A DNA stretch of 64,000 nucleotides from Streptomyces xanthii (GTDB taxonomy: Bacteria > Actinomycetota > Actinomycetes > Streptomycetales > Streptomycetaceae): positions 1,426,001 through 1,490,000 of the forward strand of contig NZ_CP061281.1 of NCBI RefSeq assembly GCF_014621695.1, given 5' to 3'. Positions 8,893-18,122 of the stretch are shown piece by piece. Under the pieces are notes generated by a model, which made no database searches, had not been told where the DNA came from, and saw nothing but the letters and a program-made list of their open reading frames with translations. Numbering within the stretch: position 1 is the first letter of the stretch; each line of letters opens with the position of its first letter. The position numbers and the translations under genes are program-made.

Positions 8893-10182
8893 TCATTCCT
8901 GCGGCGTGGTCTCCTCGCGGATGACACGCTGGGCGACCTTGAACGCGGAGTTCGCCGCCGGCACGCCGCAGTAGACGGCCGTCTGCATCAGGATCTCCTT
9001 GATCTCGTCCGCGGTCAGGCCGTTGCGCAGCGCGGCGCGCGTGTGGAAGGCCAGCTCGTCGAGGTGGCCGCCCGCGACGAGGGCGGTGAGCGTCACCGAG
9101 GAGCGCATCCGGCGGTCGAGTCCCGGGCGGGCCCAGATCTCGCCCCACGCGTAGCGGGTCATGAACTCCTGGAACTCGCCGGAGAAGTCGTCGGCCTCGG
9201 CCAGCGCGCCGTCGACGTGCGCGTCGCCGAGCACCTCGCGGCGCACCTTGAGGCCCGTGTCGTGCGGGTCGGGCCGCACGGCCGCCTCGGGCTGGTGCGC
9301 GGCCGGGGCGATCTCGGCGACGGGCCCGGTCGGCGCGGGCGGCGCCAGGACCGGCTTGACGGGCGGCGCGGGGATGGCGTGCTGGCCGGTGTCCTGGGCG
9401 GGCTGCCAGGCCGTGGAGAAGTGCCGGACCAGGAGGTCGGTGACGGCGGCGGGCTGCTCGACCGGGGCCAGGTGCGAGGCGCCGGGGACGACGGCGAGCC
9501 GGGCGTCGGGTATGCCGGCGACGAGGGTGCGGGCCTCGGCCGGACCCGTCACCTGGTCCTCCGAGCCGACGAGGACGAGCGTGGGGACGCCGATGGCGCC
9601 GAGCTCGGTACGGATGTCGAAGGCGGCGAGGGCCTCGCACGCGGCGATGTAGCAGCCCGGGTCGGTCGTGCGGACCATCTGCACGGCCCAGTCCGTGATG
9701 GCGGGCTGGGCGGCGGCGAAGCCGGAGGTGAACCAGCGCTCGGGCGACGTACGGGCGATGGGGTCCAGGCCGTTGCTGCGCACGATGACGCCGCGCTGGC
9801 GGAACTCGTCGGCGGTGCCGAAGCGGGGCGAGGCCGCGATCAGGGCGAGCGACGCGACGCGCTGCGGGTTCCGCAGCGCCAGTTCGGCGCCGATCGCGCC
9901 GCCCAGTGAGCAGCCCGCGTATCCGAAGCGCTGCACGCCGACCTCGTCGAGCGTGGCGAGCAGCCGGGCGGCGAGCTCCCCGACGGAGTCGACGGGGTAC
10001 GCCGGGGCGCCGCCGTGTCCGGGGAGGTCGAAGCGGAACACCCGCCACTGCTTGACCAGCTCGGGGATCTGCCGGTCCCACATGTGCCAGGTGGTGCCCA
10101 GTGAGGGACCCAGGATCAGGACAGGGGCGTCTTCTGGCCCGTCGAAGCGGTATTGCAGGGTGCTCTTCGGTGTCTCACTCAC
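8893..10182 (-). CDS. pcaL: PcaD-PcaC fusion: 3-oxoadipate enol-lactonase / 4-carboxymuconolactone decarboxylase
   Basis: 429 residues with two domains. Residues about 1-260 are an alpha/beta hydrolase with the nucleophile elbow AGCSLGG (Ser92), acid in VGSEDQVTGP and His in PGASHLAPVEQP. After a Pro/Ala-rich linker (about 268-305), residues about 310-429 form a carboxymuconolactone decarboxylase domain with FMTRYAWGEIWARPGLD and the ETTP tail. The fused protein catalyses two consecutive steps of the protocatechuate branch of the beta-ketoadipate pathway, as known in actinobacterial PcaL. The usual pcaGHB and pcaIJF partners are absent from this window, so the gene appears isolated. Confidence 0.88.
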   Translation of the reverse strand: MSETPKSTLQYRFDGPEDAPVLILGPSLGTTWHMWDRQIPELVKQWRVFRFDLPGHGGAPAYPVDSVGELAARLLATLDEVGVQRFGYAGCSLGGAIGAELALRNPQRVASLALIAASPRFGTADEFRQRGVIVRSNGLDPIARTSPERWFTSGFAAAQPAITDWAVQMVRTTDPGCYIAACEALAAFDIRTELGAIGVPTLVLVGSEDQVTGPAEARTLVAGIPDARLAVVPGASHLAPVEQPAAVTDLLVRHFSTAWQPAQDTGQHAIPAPPVKPVLAPPAPTGPVAEIAPAAHQPEAAVRPDPHDTGLKVRREVLGDAHVDGALAEADDFSGEFQEFMTRYAWGEIWARPGLDRRMRSSVTLTALVAGGHLDELAFHTRAALRNGLTADEIKEILMQTAVYCGVPAANSAFKVAQRVIREETTPQE

Positions 10183-10350
10183 TCGCCTGACCCTCTCATC
10201 TGTCGCGCCGGGCCCGATGCCCGGGGTCCGACTACGGCGGGCGGCCCGGCGGCGGAAACCGTTCCGGGTCCGCAGGAGACTCTAGAAGCCCCTGGCCCGC
10301 CTGGGGGAACAGCGGTGGCAGGGCGGAACGGCCGCTCATAGCTTCGCCAT

Positions 10351-11412
10351 GTGACCACACGACAGATTGTGGGCCTCGCCTGCGCCGCGGCCGCCGTCGC
10401 GTCGGGCCTCGGGGCCGCCTCACCGGCCGCCGCCGCCCGGACGGTGCACCACGTGAACCCGGGCGAGTCCATCCAGAAAGCCATCGACGCCGCGAGGCCT
10501 GGGGACGTCGTCCGCCTGGCTCCCGGCACCTACCACGAGAGCGTCGACGTCGACGTGTCGGGCGTGACCCTGCAGGGGTCCGGAGCCCGGTCCACCGTCG
10601 TCGTCCCCGACACCTCCGGCGACAGCGCCTGCGCGAAGGCCGGCAACGGCGTCTGCGTGAGCGGCACCGAGGCCGACCCCGTCAAGAACGTCACCGTGCG
10701 CTCGCTGACGCTGCGCGGCTTCTCCAAGACCGGCCTGTGGGCGACCGGGACCGACCGGCTGCGGGTCGAGGGGGTGCACGCCGAGAAGAACGGCCAGTGG
10801 GGCATCGCCCAGGAGCGGTCCGTGCGGGGCGTGTTCCGCGGGAACACCGCCACCGGCAACGGCGACGCCGGACTGTTCGTCGCCAACACGGTCACCGCCG
10901 AGGAGGGGGCCGTGGACACCCGCCGCGCGGTGATCAGCCACAACCGCCTCGCCGACAACCGGATCGGCCTCACGGTGCGGCGCCTGCGGAACCTGACCGT
11001 CGACCACAACGACGCGACCGGCAACTGCACCGCGATGTTCCTCGTCGGCGACGAGAACACGCCCCGCCCCGGTGAGCTGCGCGTGGTGGCCAACCACGTC
11101 CACGCCAACAACAAGTACTGCGCGAAGACCGCCCGGCTGCCCTATCTGCAGGGCTCGGGGATCATCCTCACCGGCGTCGAGGACTCGCTGGTGGCCGGCA
11201 ACCGCGTCGAGGACAACGTGGGCGAGGCCCCCATGTCGGGCGGCATCGTGCTGGCCAAGAACTTCAAGAACGCCCTCAACCAGCGCAACGCGATCCGCGA
11301 CAACGTGGTCGTGCGCAACGGCACGGCCGACCTGGCCGTCCAGGACGACGGCGAGGGCAACACCTTCCGCGACAACAGGTGCGCGACCTCCCTGCCCGGC
11401 GGATTGTGCTGA
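10351..11412 (+). CDS. Secreted right-handed beta-helix repeat protein
   Basis: 353 residues from GTG 10351. A signal peptide (QIVGLACAAAAVASGLGAAS, cleavage near AAA-RTV) is followed by HHVNPGESIQKAIDAARPGD and APGTYHESVDV, the usual entrance to a parallel beta-helix. Repeating coils then carry N-rich turns (RGNTATGNGDAG, SHNRLADNRIG, DHNDATGNC, VANHVHANN, AGNRVEDNVG, RDNVVVRNG), as in NosD/PbH1 proteins and polysaccharide lyases. Paired cysteines near residues 91 and 96 and at the C-terminus (CATSLPGGLC) suggest disulphides. No lyase catalytic set was identified, so it may be carbohydrate-binding or degrading. No clear ribosome-binding site precedes the start. Confidence 0.8.
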   Translation: MTTRQIVGLACAAAAVASGLGAASPAAAARTVHHVNPGESIQKAIDAARPGDVVRLAPGTYHESVDVDVSGVTLQGSGARSTVVVPDTSGDSACAKAGNGVCVSGTEADPVKNVTVRSLTLRGFSKTGLWATGTDRLRVEGVHAEKNGQWGIAQERSVRGVFRGNTATGNGDAGLFVANTVTAEEGAVDTRRAVISHNRLADNRIGLTVRRLRNLTVDHNDATGNCTAMFLVGDENTPRPGELRVVANHVHANNKYCAKTARLPYLQGSGIILTGVEDSLVAGNRVEDNVGEAPMSGGIVLAKNFKNALNQRNAIRDNVVVRNGTADLAVQDDGEGNTFRDNRCATSLPGGLC

Positions 11413-11492
11413 CCCGTGCCGCCCCTCGCGACAAGTCCCCACCCCCTTCACCCCCATCACGACCCGCATCACGCAGGCAGAAGTGAGGCAAC

Positions 11493-12539
11493 ATGACGAC
11501 CGTCGATCCGGCACCCGCGCCCGGTCTCGCTCCCCCGCCGCCCATGCGGCTGAGGGAGCTCGTCTTCGGGGCGGCGTGCGCCGCCGCCGTCCGCGCGGCC
11601 GCCCGCCTGGGCGTCGCCGACGCCCTGGACGACGTCCCCCTGAGCGTGGACGAACTGGCGGCGGCGGTGAAGACCCAGCCGCACACCCTGCGCCGGCTGC
11701 TGCGCGCGCTGTCCAGCCAGGGTGTCTTCACCGAGCGCCCCGACGGCACGTTCGCGCACACCGAGATGTCCCGGCTGCTGCGCGAGGACGACCCGCACAG
11801 CCTGCGGTACATCGCCCTGTGGTGCACCGAGCCGTGGACGTGGAACGTGTGGCCGAAGCTCGACGAGGCGGTGCGCTCGGGCCGGAACGTCTTCGAGGAC
11901 GTGTACGACCGGGAGTTCTTCACCTACCTCAACTCCGAGGCCCCCGAGTCGGCGCACGTGTTCAACCGGGCCATGACCACGTCCAGCAGGCAGTCCGCGC
12001 AGGACGTCGCCGAACTCCTCGACCTGCGGGACGTGACCTCGGTCGCGGACATCGGCGGTGGCCAGGGGCACGTGGTGGCCAGCCTGCTGGAGAAGCACCC
12101 CGCGATGCACGGCACCCTGCTCGACCTGCCGGGCGTCGTCGACAACGCCGACCCGCGGCTGCGCGAGGGCGGCGCCCTCGCCTCACGGGTGCGCATCGTG
12201 CCCGGCGACTGCCGTGAGGCCGTCCCGGTCGAGGCGGACGTCTACATCATCAAGAACATCCTGGAGTGGGACGACGAGAGCACCCGCCGGACGCTGGCCA
12301 ACGTCCGCGCGGCGGCCCGGCCCGGGGCCCGGGTCGTCGTCATCGAGAACCTCGTCGACGACACCCCGTCGATGAAGTTCACGACCTCGATGGACCTGCT
12401 GCTGCTCCTCAACGTCGGCGGTGCCAAGCACACACGGCAGAGCATGGTGGAGCGGCTGACCGACGCGGGGCTCGCCATCGGCGAGATCCGCCCCGTCAAC
12501 CCGTACCTGCACGCCTTCGAGTGCACCGTGCCCGCCTGA
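11493..12539 (+). CDS. O-methyltransferase at the edge of the spore-pigment cluster
   Basis: 348 residues of the plant-type/actinobacterial polyketide O-methyltransferase family. The N-terminal dimerisation/winged-helix part (LRELVFGAACAAAVRAAARL, then HTLRRLLRALSSQGVF) precedes the SAM-binding fold with the glycine motif ADIGGGQGH (about residues 185-193), LLDLPGVV, and catalytic-region IIKNILEWDD. AGTGAGG lies upstream of ATG 11493. It converges with the pigment operon and shares its strong terminator, so it is likely a tailoring enzyme that methylates a phenolic hydroxyl of the spore pigment. That role is inferred from position and family. Confidence 0.82.
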   Translation: MTTVDPAPAPGLAPPPPMRLRELVFGAACAAAVRAAARLGVADALDDVPLSVDELAAAVKTQPHTLRRLLRALSSQGVFTERPDGTFAHTEMSRLLREDDPHSLRYIALWCTEPWTWNVWPKLDEAVRSGRNVFEDVYDREFFTYLNSEAPESAHVFNRAMTTSSRQSAQDVAELLDLRDVTSVADIGGGQGHVVASLLEKHPAMHGTLLDLPGVVDNADPRLREGGALASRVRIVPGDCREAVPVEADVYIIKNILEWDDESTRRTLANVRAAARPGARVVVIENLVDDTPSMKFTTSMDLLLLLNVGGAKHTRQSMVERLTDAGLAIGEIRPVNPYLHAFECTVPA

Positions 12540-12551
12540 GCGGACCCGCAC

Positions 12552-12595
12552 CGAGGCCGCCGGCCCCGCGTCCCACGCGGTGGCCGGCGGCCTCG
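12552..12595. terminator. Long perfect hairpin between methyltransferase and pigment operon
   Basis: CGAGGCCGCCGGCC (12552-12565) pairs perfectly with GGCCGGCGGCCTCG (12582-12595), and the stem continues inwards with CCGCG/CGCGG around a TCCCA loop, giving about 19 base pairs with one bulge. It lies between two gene ends (12539 and 12616), so it can act on both strands. Confidence 0.8.
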
Positions 12596-12615
12596 TGTCG
12601 TTCCCGGGCGCCCGG

Positions 12616-12948
12616 TCAGGACGGGGCGCTCCGCTCCCAGCGGTAGAAGCAGTGCGCCATGGCGTCCTTGGGGCTGCGCCAGGTCGTCGGGTCGTACGCG
12701 CTGACGTACGCCGACAGCTGCTCGCTGACGCTGCGGAACTCGGGGTGCCCGGCCATCTTCGCGATGGCGGGCGAGGGGTCCCGCTCGGACTCGATGAGGT
12801 GCAGGTACACGTCGCCGAACTGGAACAGGCTGCGCCGGTCGACACCGATGAGGTGCGGGAGTTCACCGCTGTCGGAGGCGGCGAACACGTCGGAGATCGC
12901 GGGCGCCGAGCCGGGCGCCATGCGGGCGACGATCAGGGAGTGGTGCAT
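12616..12948 (-). CDS. TcmI-type aromatic polyketide cyclase (WhiE ORF VII)
   Basis: 110 residues, the normal size for TcmI-family cyclases with a ferredoxin-like fold. Recognisable parts are MHHSLIVARMAPGSAPAISDVFAAS at the start (the first 20 residues already show the family start), the VDRRSLFQFGDVYLHL strand region and a C-terminus with the YRWER element. Such enzymes close late rings of the reactive poly-beta-ketone after the first ring has been set. It is the last gene of the seven-gene pigment operon, 24 bases after the aromatase/cyclase gene. Confidence 0.85.
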   Translation of the reverse strand: MHHSLIVARMAPGSAPAISDVFAASDSGELPHLIGVDRRSLFQFGDVYLHLIESERDPSPAIAKMAGHPEFRSVSEQLSAYVSAYDPTTWRSPKDAMAHCFYRWERSAPS

Positions 12949-12972
12949 CGGGTTTCCTTCCTCGCCGGGCCG

Positions 12973-13711
<739 letters not shown>

Positions 13712-13737
13712 GCGGGTGTTCTCCTTCCCGCCCGGTG

Positions 13738-14985
13738 CTATAGGGCGGATCCGTCGCAGCGGCGCACTACGAGCGCCGCGTTGGAGCCCATGAGTCCCCG
13801 GCTGAGGACCAGGGCCGTGCGCAGCTCGGCGGGGCGAGCGCGGGACATCACCAGATCCAGGTCGTGGCAGATGTCGAACACGTTGGGCGTGGGGGGAATC
13901 TGGCCGTGCTCCATGGCGTACACGGCGGCCGCCACGTCCAGCACGGACGCCGCGCAGTAGGCGCGCCCCATGCCGCTCTTGGGGGCCGTGACGGGGACGC
14001 GGGTGCCGTGGGCGCCCAGGGCGTCGGCGAGGGCCAGGGCCTCGGCGCGGTCGGCCTCCGGGACGCCGAGGGCGTCGGCGAACACGACGTCGATCTCCTC
14101 GGGCGCGCAGCCGGCCTCGTCGAGGGCGCCGCGGATCGCCTGCGCGAGGCCTTCTCTGGAGCGCTCCCACCGGGACGCGCCCGTGAAGGTGGCGGCGTGT
14201 CCGGCGACGACGGCGCGCAGCGGCGCTTCGCGCTCGCGGGCGCGGTTCTCCTCCTCCACGACGAGGACGGCGCCGCCCTCGGCGGGCGCGAACCCGCGGG
14301 CCGCCGTGGTGAAGGGCAGATAGGCGCGTTCGGGTTCCTCGGCGGTGCTGAGCTCGGGGTAGCCGAGCTGGCACACCATCGAGTACGGGGCGAGCGGGGC
14401 CTCCGTGGCGCCGACGACCAGGGCCTCGGTGCCGCGCCGCACGGCGCGGGCCGCGTGTGCGACGGCGTCCAGGCCGCCGGCCTCGTCGCTGGCGACGACT
14501 CCGCACGGTCCCTTGAAGCCGCTCCAGATGGAGATCTGGCCGGTGCTGGCCGCGTAGAACCAGGCGATGGACTGGTAGGGGCCGACGAACTTGGAGCCCT
14601 GGCCCCACAGTTTCTGCAGTTCGCGCTGGCCGAACTCGCCGCCGCCGGACCCGGCGGCGGTGAACACGCCGATGGAGTACGGGTCGTCGGGCGCCCCGCG
14701 TCCGATGCCCGCGTCGTCGAGGGCCTGGGCCGCCGCGGCCATGGCGAAGTGGCTGAACCGGTCCGTCTGGACCAGGAACGGCTCCTCGATGTGGTCCTCG
14801 GCGTCGAAGCTGCGGACCTCGCCGCCGACGCGCAGCGGCAGGTTCCCGCAGCCCTCGCGGGTGATCCGGTCCAGGACGAACAGGCCCTCCCGGACGGATT
14901 TCCAGTAGGCGTCCGCGTGCAGTCCGTTGGGGGCGATCACACCGGTGCCGGTGATGACCGCGCGCCGGGCGCGTCGACCGCTCAT
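13738..14985 (-). CDS. Ketosynthase beta / chain length factor (WhiE ORF IV)
   Basis: 415 residues from ATG 14985, which overlaps the KS-alpha stop in ATGA. The thiolase-like fold is complete ([13 protein letters not shown] at the N-terminus, SKGMGRA-type region [14 protein letters not shown] near the C-terminus), but the active-site Cys of KS-alpha is replaced: the equivalent stretch is [11 protein letters not shown] with Glu168. Most chain length factors are described with Gln at this position. The partner His motifs are also altered. It forms a heterodimer with KS-alpha and sets chain length; many family members also decarboxylate malonyl-ACP for priming. Confidence 0.9.
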   Translation of the reverse strand: MSGRRARRAVITGTGVIAPNGLHADAYWKSVREGLFVLDRITREGCGNLPLRVGGEVRSFDAEDHIEEPFLVQTDRFSHFAMAAAAQALDDAGIGRGAPDDPYSIGVFTAAGSGGGEFGQRELQKLWGQGSKFVGPYQSIAWFYAASTGQISIWSGFKGPCGVVASDEAGGLDAVAHAARAVRRGTEALVVGATEAPLAPYSMVCQLGYPELSTAEEPERAYLPFTTAARGFAPAEGGAVLVVEEENRAREREAPLRAVVAGHAATFTGASRWERSREGLAQAIRGALDEAGCAPEEIDVVFADALGVPEADRAEALALADALGAHGTRVPVTAPKSGMGRAYCAASVLDVAAAVYAMEHGQIPPTPNVFDICHDLDLVMSRARPAELRTALVLSRGLMGSNAALVVRRCDGSAL

Positions 14986-16250
14986 CGTGTCCTCCCGCCT
15001 GGCCCGGCCAGGAGCACCGCGGACTGGAAGCCGCCGAATCCGCTGCCGACGGAGAGCACGTTCCTCAGCTTCCGGGGGCGGGCGGTGCGCGGTACGTAGT
15101 CCAGGTCGCACTCGGGGTCGGGCGTCTCGTAGTTCGCGGTGGGCGGCACCACCTGGTGCTGGAGCGCGAGGACGCAGGCGGCCACCTCGATCGCACCGAT
15201 CGCGCCCAGGGAGTGGCCCACCATGGATTTGATGGAGCTCATCGGGGTGTCGTAGGCGTGGGCGCCCAGCGACAGCTTGACGGCGGCCGTCTCGTGCCGG
15301 TCGTTCTGCCGGGTGCCGGAGCCGTGGGCGTTGACGTAGTCGATCAGCGTGGGGTCGAGCCGGGCCTGGCCGAGGGCGGTGTCGATCGCCCGGGCCATCT
15401 CCCGGCCCTCGCTGGTCAGACCGGTCATGTGGTACGCGTTGCCGTACGTGGCGTAGCCGCTGATCTCGCAGTACACGTGGGCGCCGCGCGCGCGGGCGTG
15501 CCCGGCCTCCTCCAGGACGAGGACCGCCGCTCCCTCCCCCATGACGAAGCCGTTGCGGTCCGCGTCGAAGGGTCTGGAGGCGTGCTCGGGGTCGTCGTTG
15601 TTCGGCGAGGTCGCCCGGATGGCGTCGAAGCACGCCATCGTGATGGGTGAGACCGGGGAGTCGGAGGCGCCCGCGATGCAGACGTCGGCCCGGCCCTCCT
15701 GGACGGTGTGGAAGGCGTAGCCCACCGCGTCGAGTCCGGAGGTGCATCCGGTGGAGACGGTCTGCACGGGGCCCTGCGCGCCGAACTGTTCGGCGACGAC
15801 CGCGGCGAGCGTGCTCGGCGAGAAGGCCCGGTGGAGCTGGGGTTCGGCCGCGCGGTGGTCCACGTCCCAGCGCTTGCCGCGCTCGCTGACGAGGACGTAG
15901 TCGTGCTCCAGGCGGGTGGTCCCGCCGATGGCGCTGCCGAGGGAGACGCCGATCCGCCAGGGGTCCTCGCGGCCGGTGTCGAGTCCGGAGTCGCGTACGG
16001 CCTCGCCGGCGGCGGCGACCGCGAACTGGATGTACCGGTCCGTGTGGTCGCGCACGTCGAGGGGCAGGCCGTGGGCGTCCGGGTCCCAGTCGCACTCGGC
16101 GGCGATCCGCGAGCGCAGGCCCGCCGGGTCGAACAGCGTGATGCCGCGGGTCGCCGTCCGGCCGTTGGAGAGCAGGTCCCAGAACGCCGTGGCGCCGATT
16201 CCCCCGGGCGCCACCACGCCGACGCCGGTGACCGCCACCCGCCGGGTCAC
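14982..16250 (-). CDS. Ketosynthase alpha (WhiE ORF III)
   Basis: 422 residues of a type II PKS ketosynthase. The active-site Cys169 lies in [11 protein letters not shown], the two catalytic His residues in [13 protein letters not shown] and [15 protein letters not shown]. The N-terminus ([15 protein letters not shown]) and C-terminus ([18 protein letters not shown]) are typical. With KS-beta and ACP it forms the minimal synthase that builds the poly-beta-ketone chain of the pigment. It overlaps both neighbours by four bases (ATGA), so cupin, KS-alpha and KS-beta are translationally coupled, giving balanced subunit levels. Confidence 0.93.
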   Translation of the reverse strand: MTRRVAVTGVGVVAPGGIGATAFWDLLSNGRTATRGITLFDPAGLRSRIAAECDWDPDAHGLPLDVRDHTDRYIQFAVAAAGEAVRDSGLDTGREDPWRIGVSLGSAIGGTTRLEHDYVLVSERGKRWDVDHRAAEPQLHRAFSPSTLAAVVAEQFGAQGPVQTVSTGCTSGLDAVGYAFHTVQEGRADVCIAGASDSPVSPITMACFDAIRATSPNNDDPEHASRPFDADRNGFVMGEGAAVLVLEEAGHARARGAHVYCEISGYATYGNAYHMTGLTSEGREMARAIDTALGQARLDPTLIDYVNAHGSGTRQNDRHETAAVKLSLGAHAYDTPMSSIKSMVGHSLGAIGAIEVAACVLALQHQVVPPTANYETPDPECDLDYVPRTARPRKLRNVLSVGSGFGGFQSAVLLAGPGGRTR

Positions 16251-16651
16251 CTTATGACCTCACTTGGCTCGGGCTCCTCGGTGTCGACGTGTCCGAGGCG
16301 CGGCTCCGGGGCGAGCGGGCCGAGGTGGAAGACCATGCGGGCCTCCACGTCGCCGACGTTGCGGAAGCGGTGCCGCACGTCGATCGGGATGAGCAGCCCC
16401 TGGTCGGGGCGCAGTTCGTGCGTCTCGCCGTCCAGGTCGACCTCGAGGGCGCCCTGCACGACGTACACGAACTCCTCGGAGTACGGGTGGTAGTGCTCGC
16501 CGATGCGCTCTCCGGGCTGGATCAGGGCGAGGCCCATGAAGCCGCTGGTGGAGCCGACCGTGGCGGGCGTGAGCATGGCCCGCAGGTCACCTCCGCGCCG
16601 GCGGTTGGGCTCGGTCTCGCTCAGGTCCACGATGCGTGGATGCTTGATCAT
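16247..16651 (-). CDS. Cupin-domain protein of the spore-pigment operon (WhiE ORF II)
   Basis: 134 residues with one cupin barrel: motif 1 around [18 protein letters not shown] and motif 2 around [16 protein letters not shown], giving a likely His/Glu metal site (HYH, E, H). Homologues in whiE, sch and cur clusters occupy the same place between ORF I and KS-alpha. The biochemical step is not established to my knowledge; a role in ring formation or oxygenation of the pigment is usually proposed. Its stop overlaps the KS-alpha start in ATGA. Confidence 0.85.
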   Translation of the reverse strand: MIKHPRIVDLSETEPNRRRGGDLRAMLTPATVGSTSGFMGLALIQPGERIGEHYHPYSEEFVYVVQGALEVDLDGETHELRPDQGLLIPIDVRHRFRNVGDVEARMVFHLGPLAPEPRLGHVDTEEPEPSEVIR

Positions 16652-16715
16652 GCGTGATACCTCCGGGTGAGTGGTGGCGTGGCGGGCCCGGCCCGCGGAC
16701 GCCGGCGGCGGTGCG

Positions 16716-17840
16716 TCAGGAGTCGGCCGAGCTGCGGTCGGTGACCGGCGTCATGTCGATGTGCGACAGGAGCCGGTTGATGTTGCGCTCCGTGTGCAGG
16801 GAGCCCTCCACGCCGATCGCGGCGAGGTCGATGAGGCGCTCGGCCTCCCCGTCCCGCTCCAGGCCCTTGAGTCCGACGGACGCGACGGGGTCCGCGTCGA
16901 GCTCGCCCGTGATGTCGATGAGGCGCACCACGATGTCGTCGCGCTGGAAGACCGTCGACGCGTACACGGGGCTGTGCGGGTCGTCGGCCGCGGCCGCGTC
17001 CTGGAGGGCGAGCAGCCGGGCCAGGTCCATCCCGCGGCCTTCCTTGGCCGGGTAGTGCAGCGCGTGCCGGCTCAGGCCCTCGGGGGCCGGGCGGTCGGAC
17101 ACGACGTGGTGGACGGCGGGGAGCGCGGCCCGGGTGAAGAAGACGCGCGCCGACTCGGGGTCGGTCAGGTCGCGGTCCTGCTCCAGGTACGGGTTGACGG
17201 CCTCCTCGACGGCCCGGATCTCCGGCTGGCGGGCCACGTGGCGCAGCGCCGCGAGGAGGTCGCCCTCGACCTCCACGGCGCGCACGACGCGGTTGCCGTG
17301 CATGAACAGCGAGGTGCGGCGCAGCCGTGTGGTGTCGTCGACCTGGGCCTGGGGCGACCGGTACGCGGCGAGGATCTCCGCGACCTTGGACTCGGAGCCC
17401 GGCTTGACGGTGAACGTGAGGGCGTGGCGCGCCGCGCCGTCGCCGACCCGGGCCACCGCCTGCGTGGTCGCCGCCGCCGGTTCGGGGGTGGTCGGCCCGG
17501 CGGGGGTGGTCTCGCGCAGGATGCTGTAGCGCATCGAGCGGGTGTCCCGGACGCAGTTGTGCATCGGGCGGACGGTCTCGACGTGCTCCTCGCTGTTCAC
17601 CCAGGCGAGGAACGGCGGCGCGCTCTCCCACTCGCTGGTGATGAGCCACTGCGAGGGGTTCTCGATCGACTGGCACAGCTGGTCGCTGAGGTGACCGGGC
17701 ACCGACGCGACCTGGTTGCGCATGTGCTCGTACGCGTCGAGGAACTGCTGCTGGGCCCCTTCGTACAGGTCGAGCAGGAGGATCACCCGCAGCCTGGAAC
17801 CGTCGAACGCCGACTGCGATATGCGTCCTGAGATGGACAT
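16716..17840 (-). CDS. SchA/CurD-like protein with monooxygenase-type domains (WhiE ORF I)
   Basis: 374 residues from ATG 17840. The N-terminal ~100 residues resemble an antibiotic-biosynthesis monooxygenase (dimeric ferredoxin-like) domain: [20 protein letters not shown] then [17 protein letters not shown] linker ([11 protein letters not shown]) leads to a second similar [21 protein letters not shown] region and a C-terminal part ([20 protein letters not shown]) typical of SchA/CurD-like proteins found only in spore-pigment clusters. First gene of the operon; the leader upstream contains three 24-bp repeats. Function in pigment assembly is inferred from conserved position. Confidence 0.85.
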   Translation of the reverse strand: MSISGRISQSAFDGSRLRVILLLDLYEGAQQQFLDAYEHMRNQVASVPGHLSDQLCQSIENPSQWLITSEWESAPPFLAWVNSEEHVETVRPMHNCVRDTRSMRYSILRETTPAGPTTPEPAAATTQAVARVGDGAARHALTFTVKPGSESKVAEILAAYRSPQAQVDDTTRLRRTSLFMHGNRVVRAVEVEGDLLAALRHVARQPEIRAVEEAVNPYLEQDRDLTDPESARVFFTRAALPAVHHVVSDRPAPEGLSRHALHYPAKEGRGMDLARLLALQDAAAADDPHSPVYASTVFQRDDIVVRLIDITGELDADPVASVGLKGLERDGEAERLIDLAAIGVEGSLHTERNINRLLSHIDMTPVTDRSSADS

Positions 17841-17866
17841 ACCGGCACGCCTCTCTCTTTGCCGTG

Positions 17867-17938
17867 GAGGGTCTGGTGCGACGCCCGGTCGAGGGTCTGG
17901 TGCGACTCCTCGTCGAGGGTCTGGTGCGGCCGGCGCGT
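17867..17938. repeat. Three 24-bp tandem repeats in the pigment operon leader
   Basis: The 14-mer GAGGGTCTGGTGCG occurs at 17867, 17891 and 17915, exactly 24 bases apart; the intervening 10 bases are partly conserved between units. The block lies 27-98 bases upstream of the WhiE ORF I start, in the 282-base region shared with the divergent hydroxylase. Direct repeats on one face at a fixed period suggest regulator binding, but could also be a simple duplication. Confidence 0.75.
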
Positions 17939-18122
17939 CCGGGACAGCGCGGTCGCCATGTGCCGATCGTCGACGCGGGTCCCGGCGTCGCGCGAACCGC
18001 ACGGTCCGGTCGGGTGAAATAGGTGCCCGGTAGGTGCTTCCGACGCGCGAAGTGGTACAGCGCGGCGTGCAATGTGGGCGAAATCCCTCACTCACGTCGC
18101 AGGTGACGCTGGAGGCAGTCAC

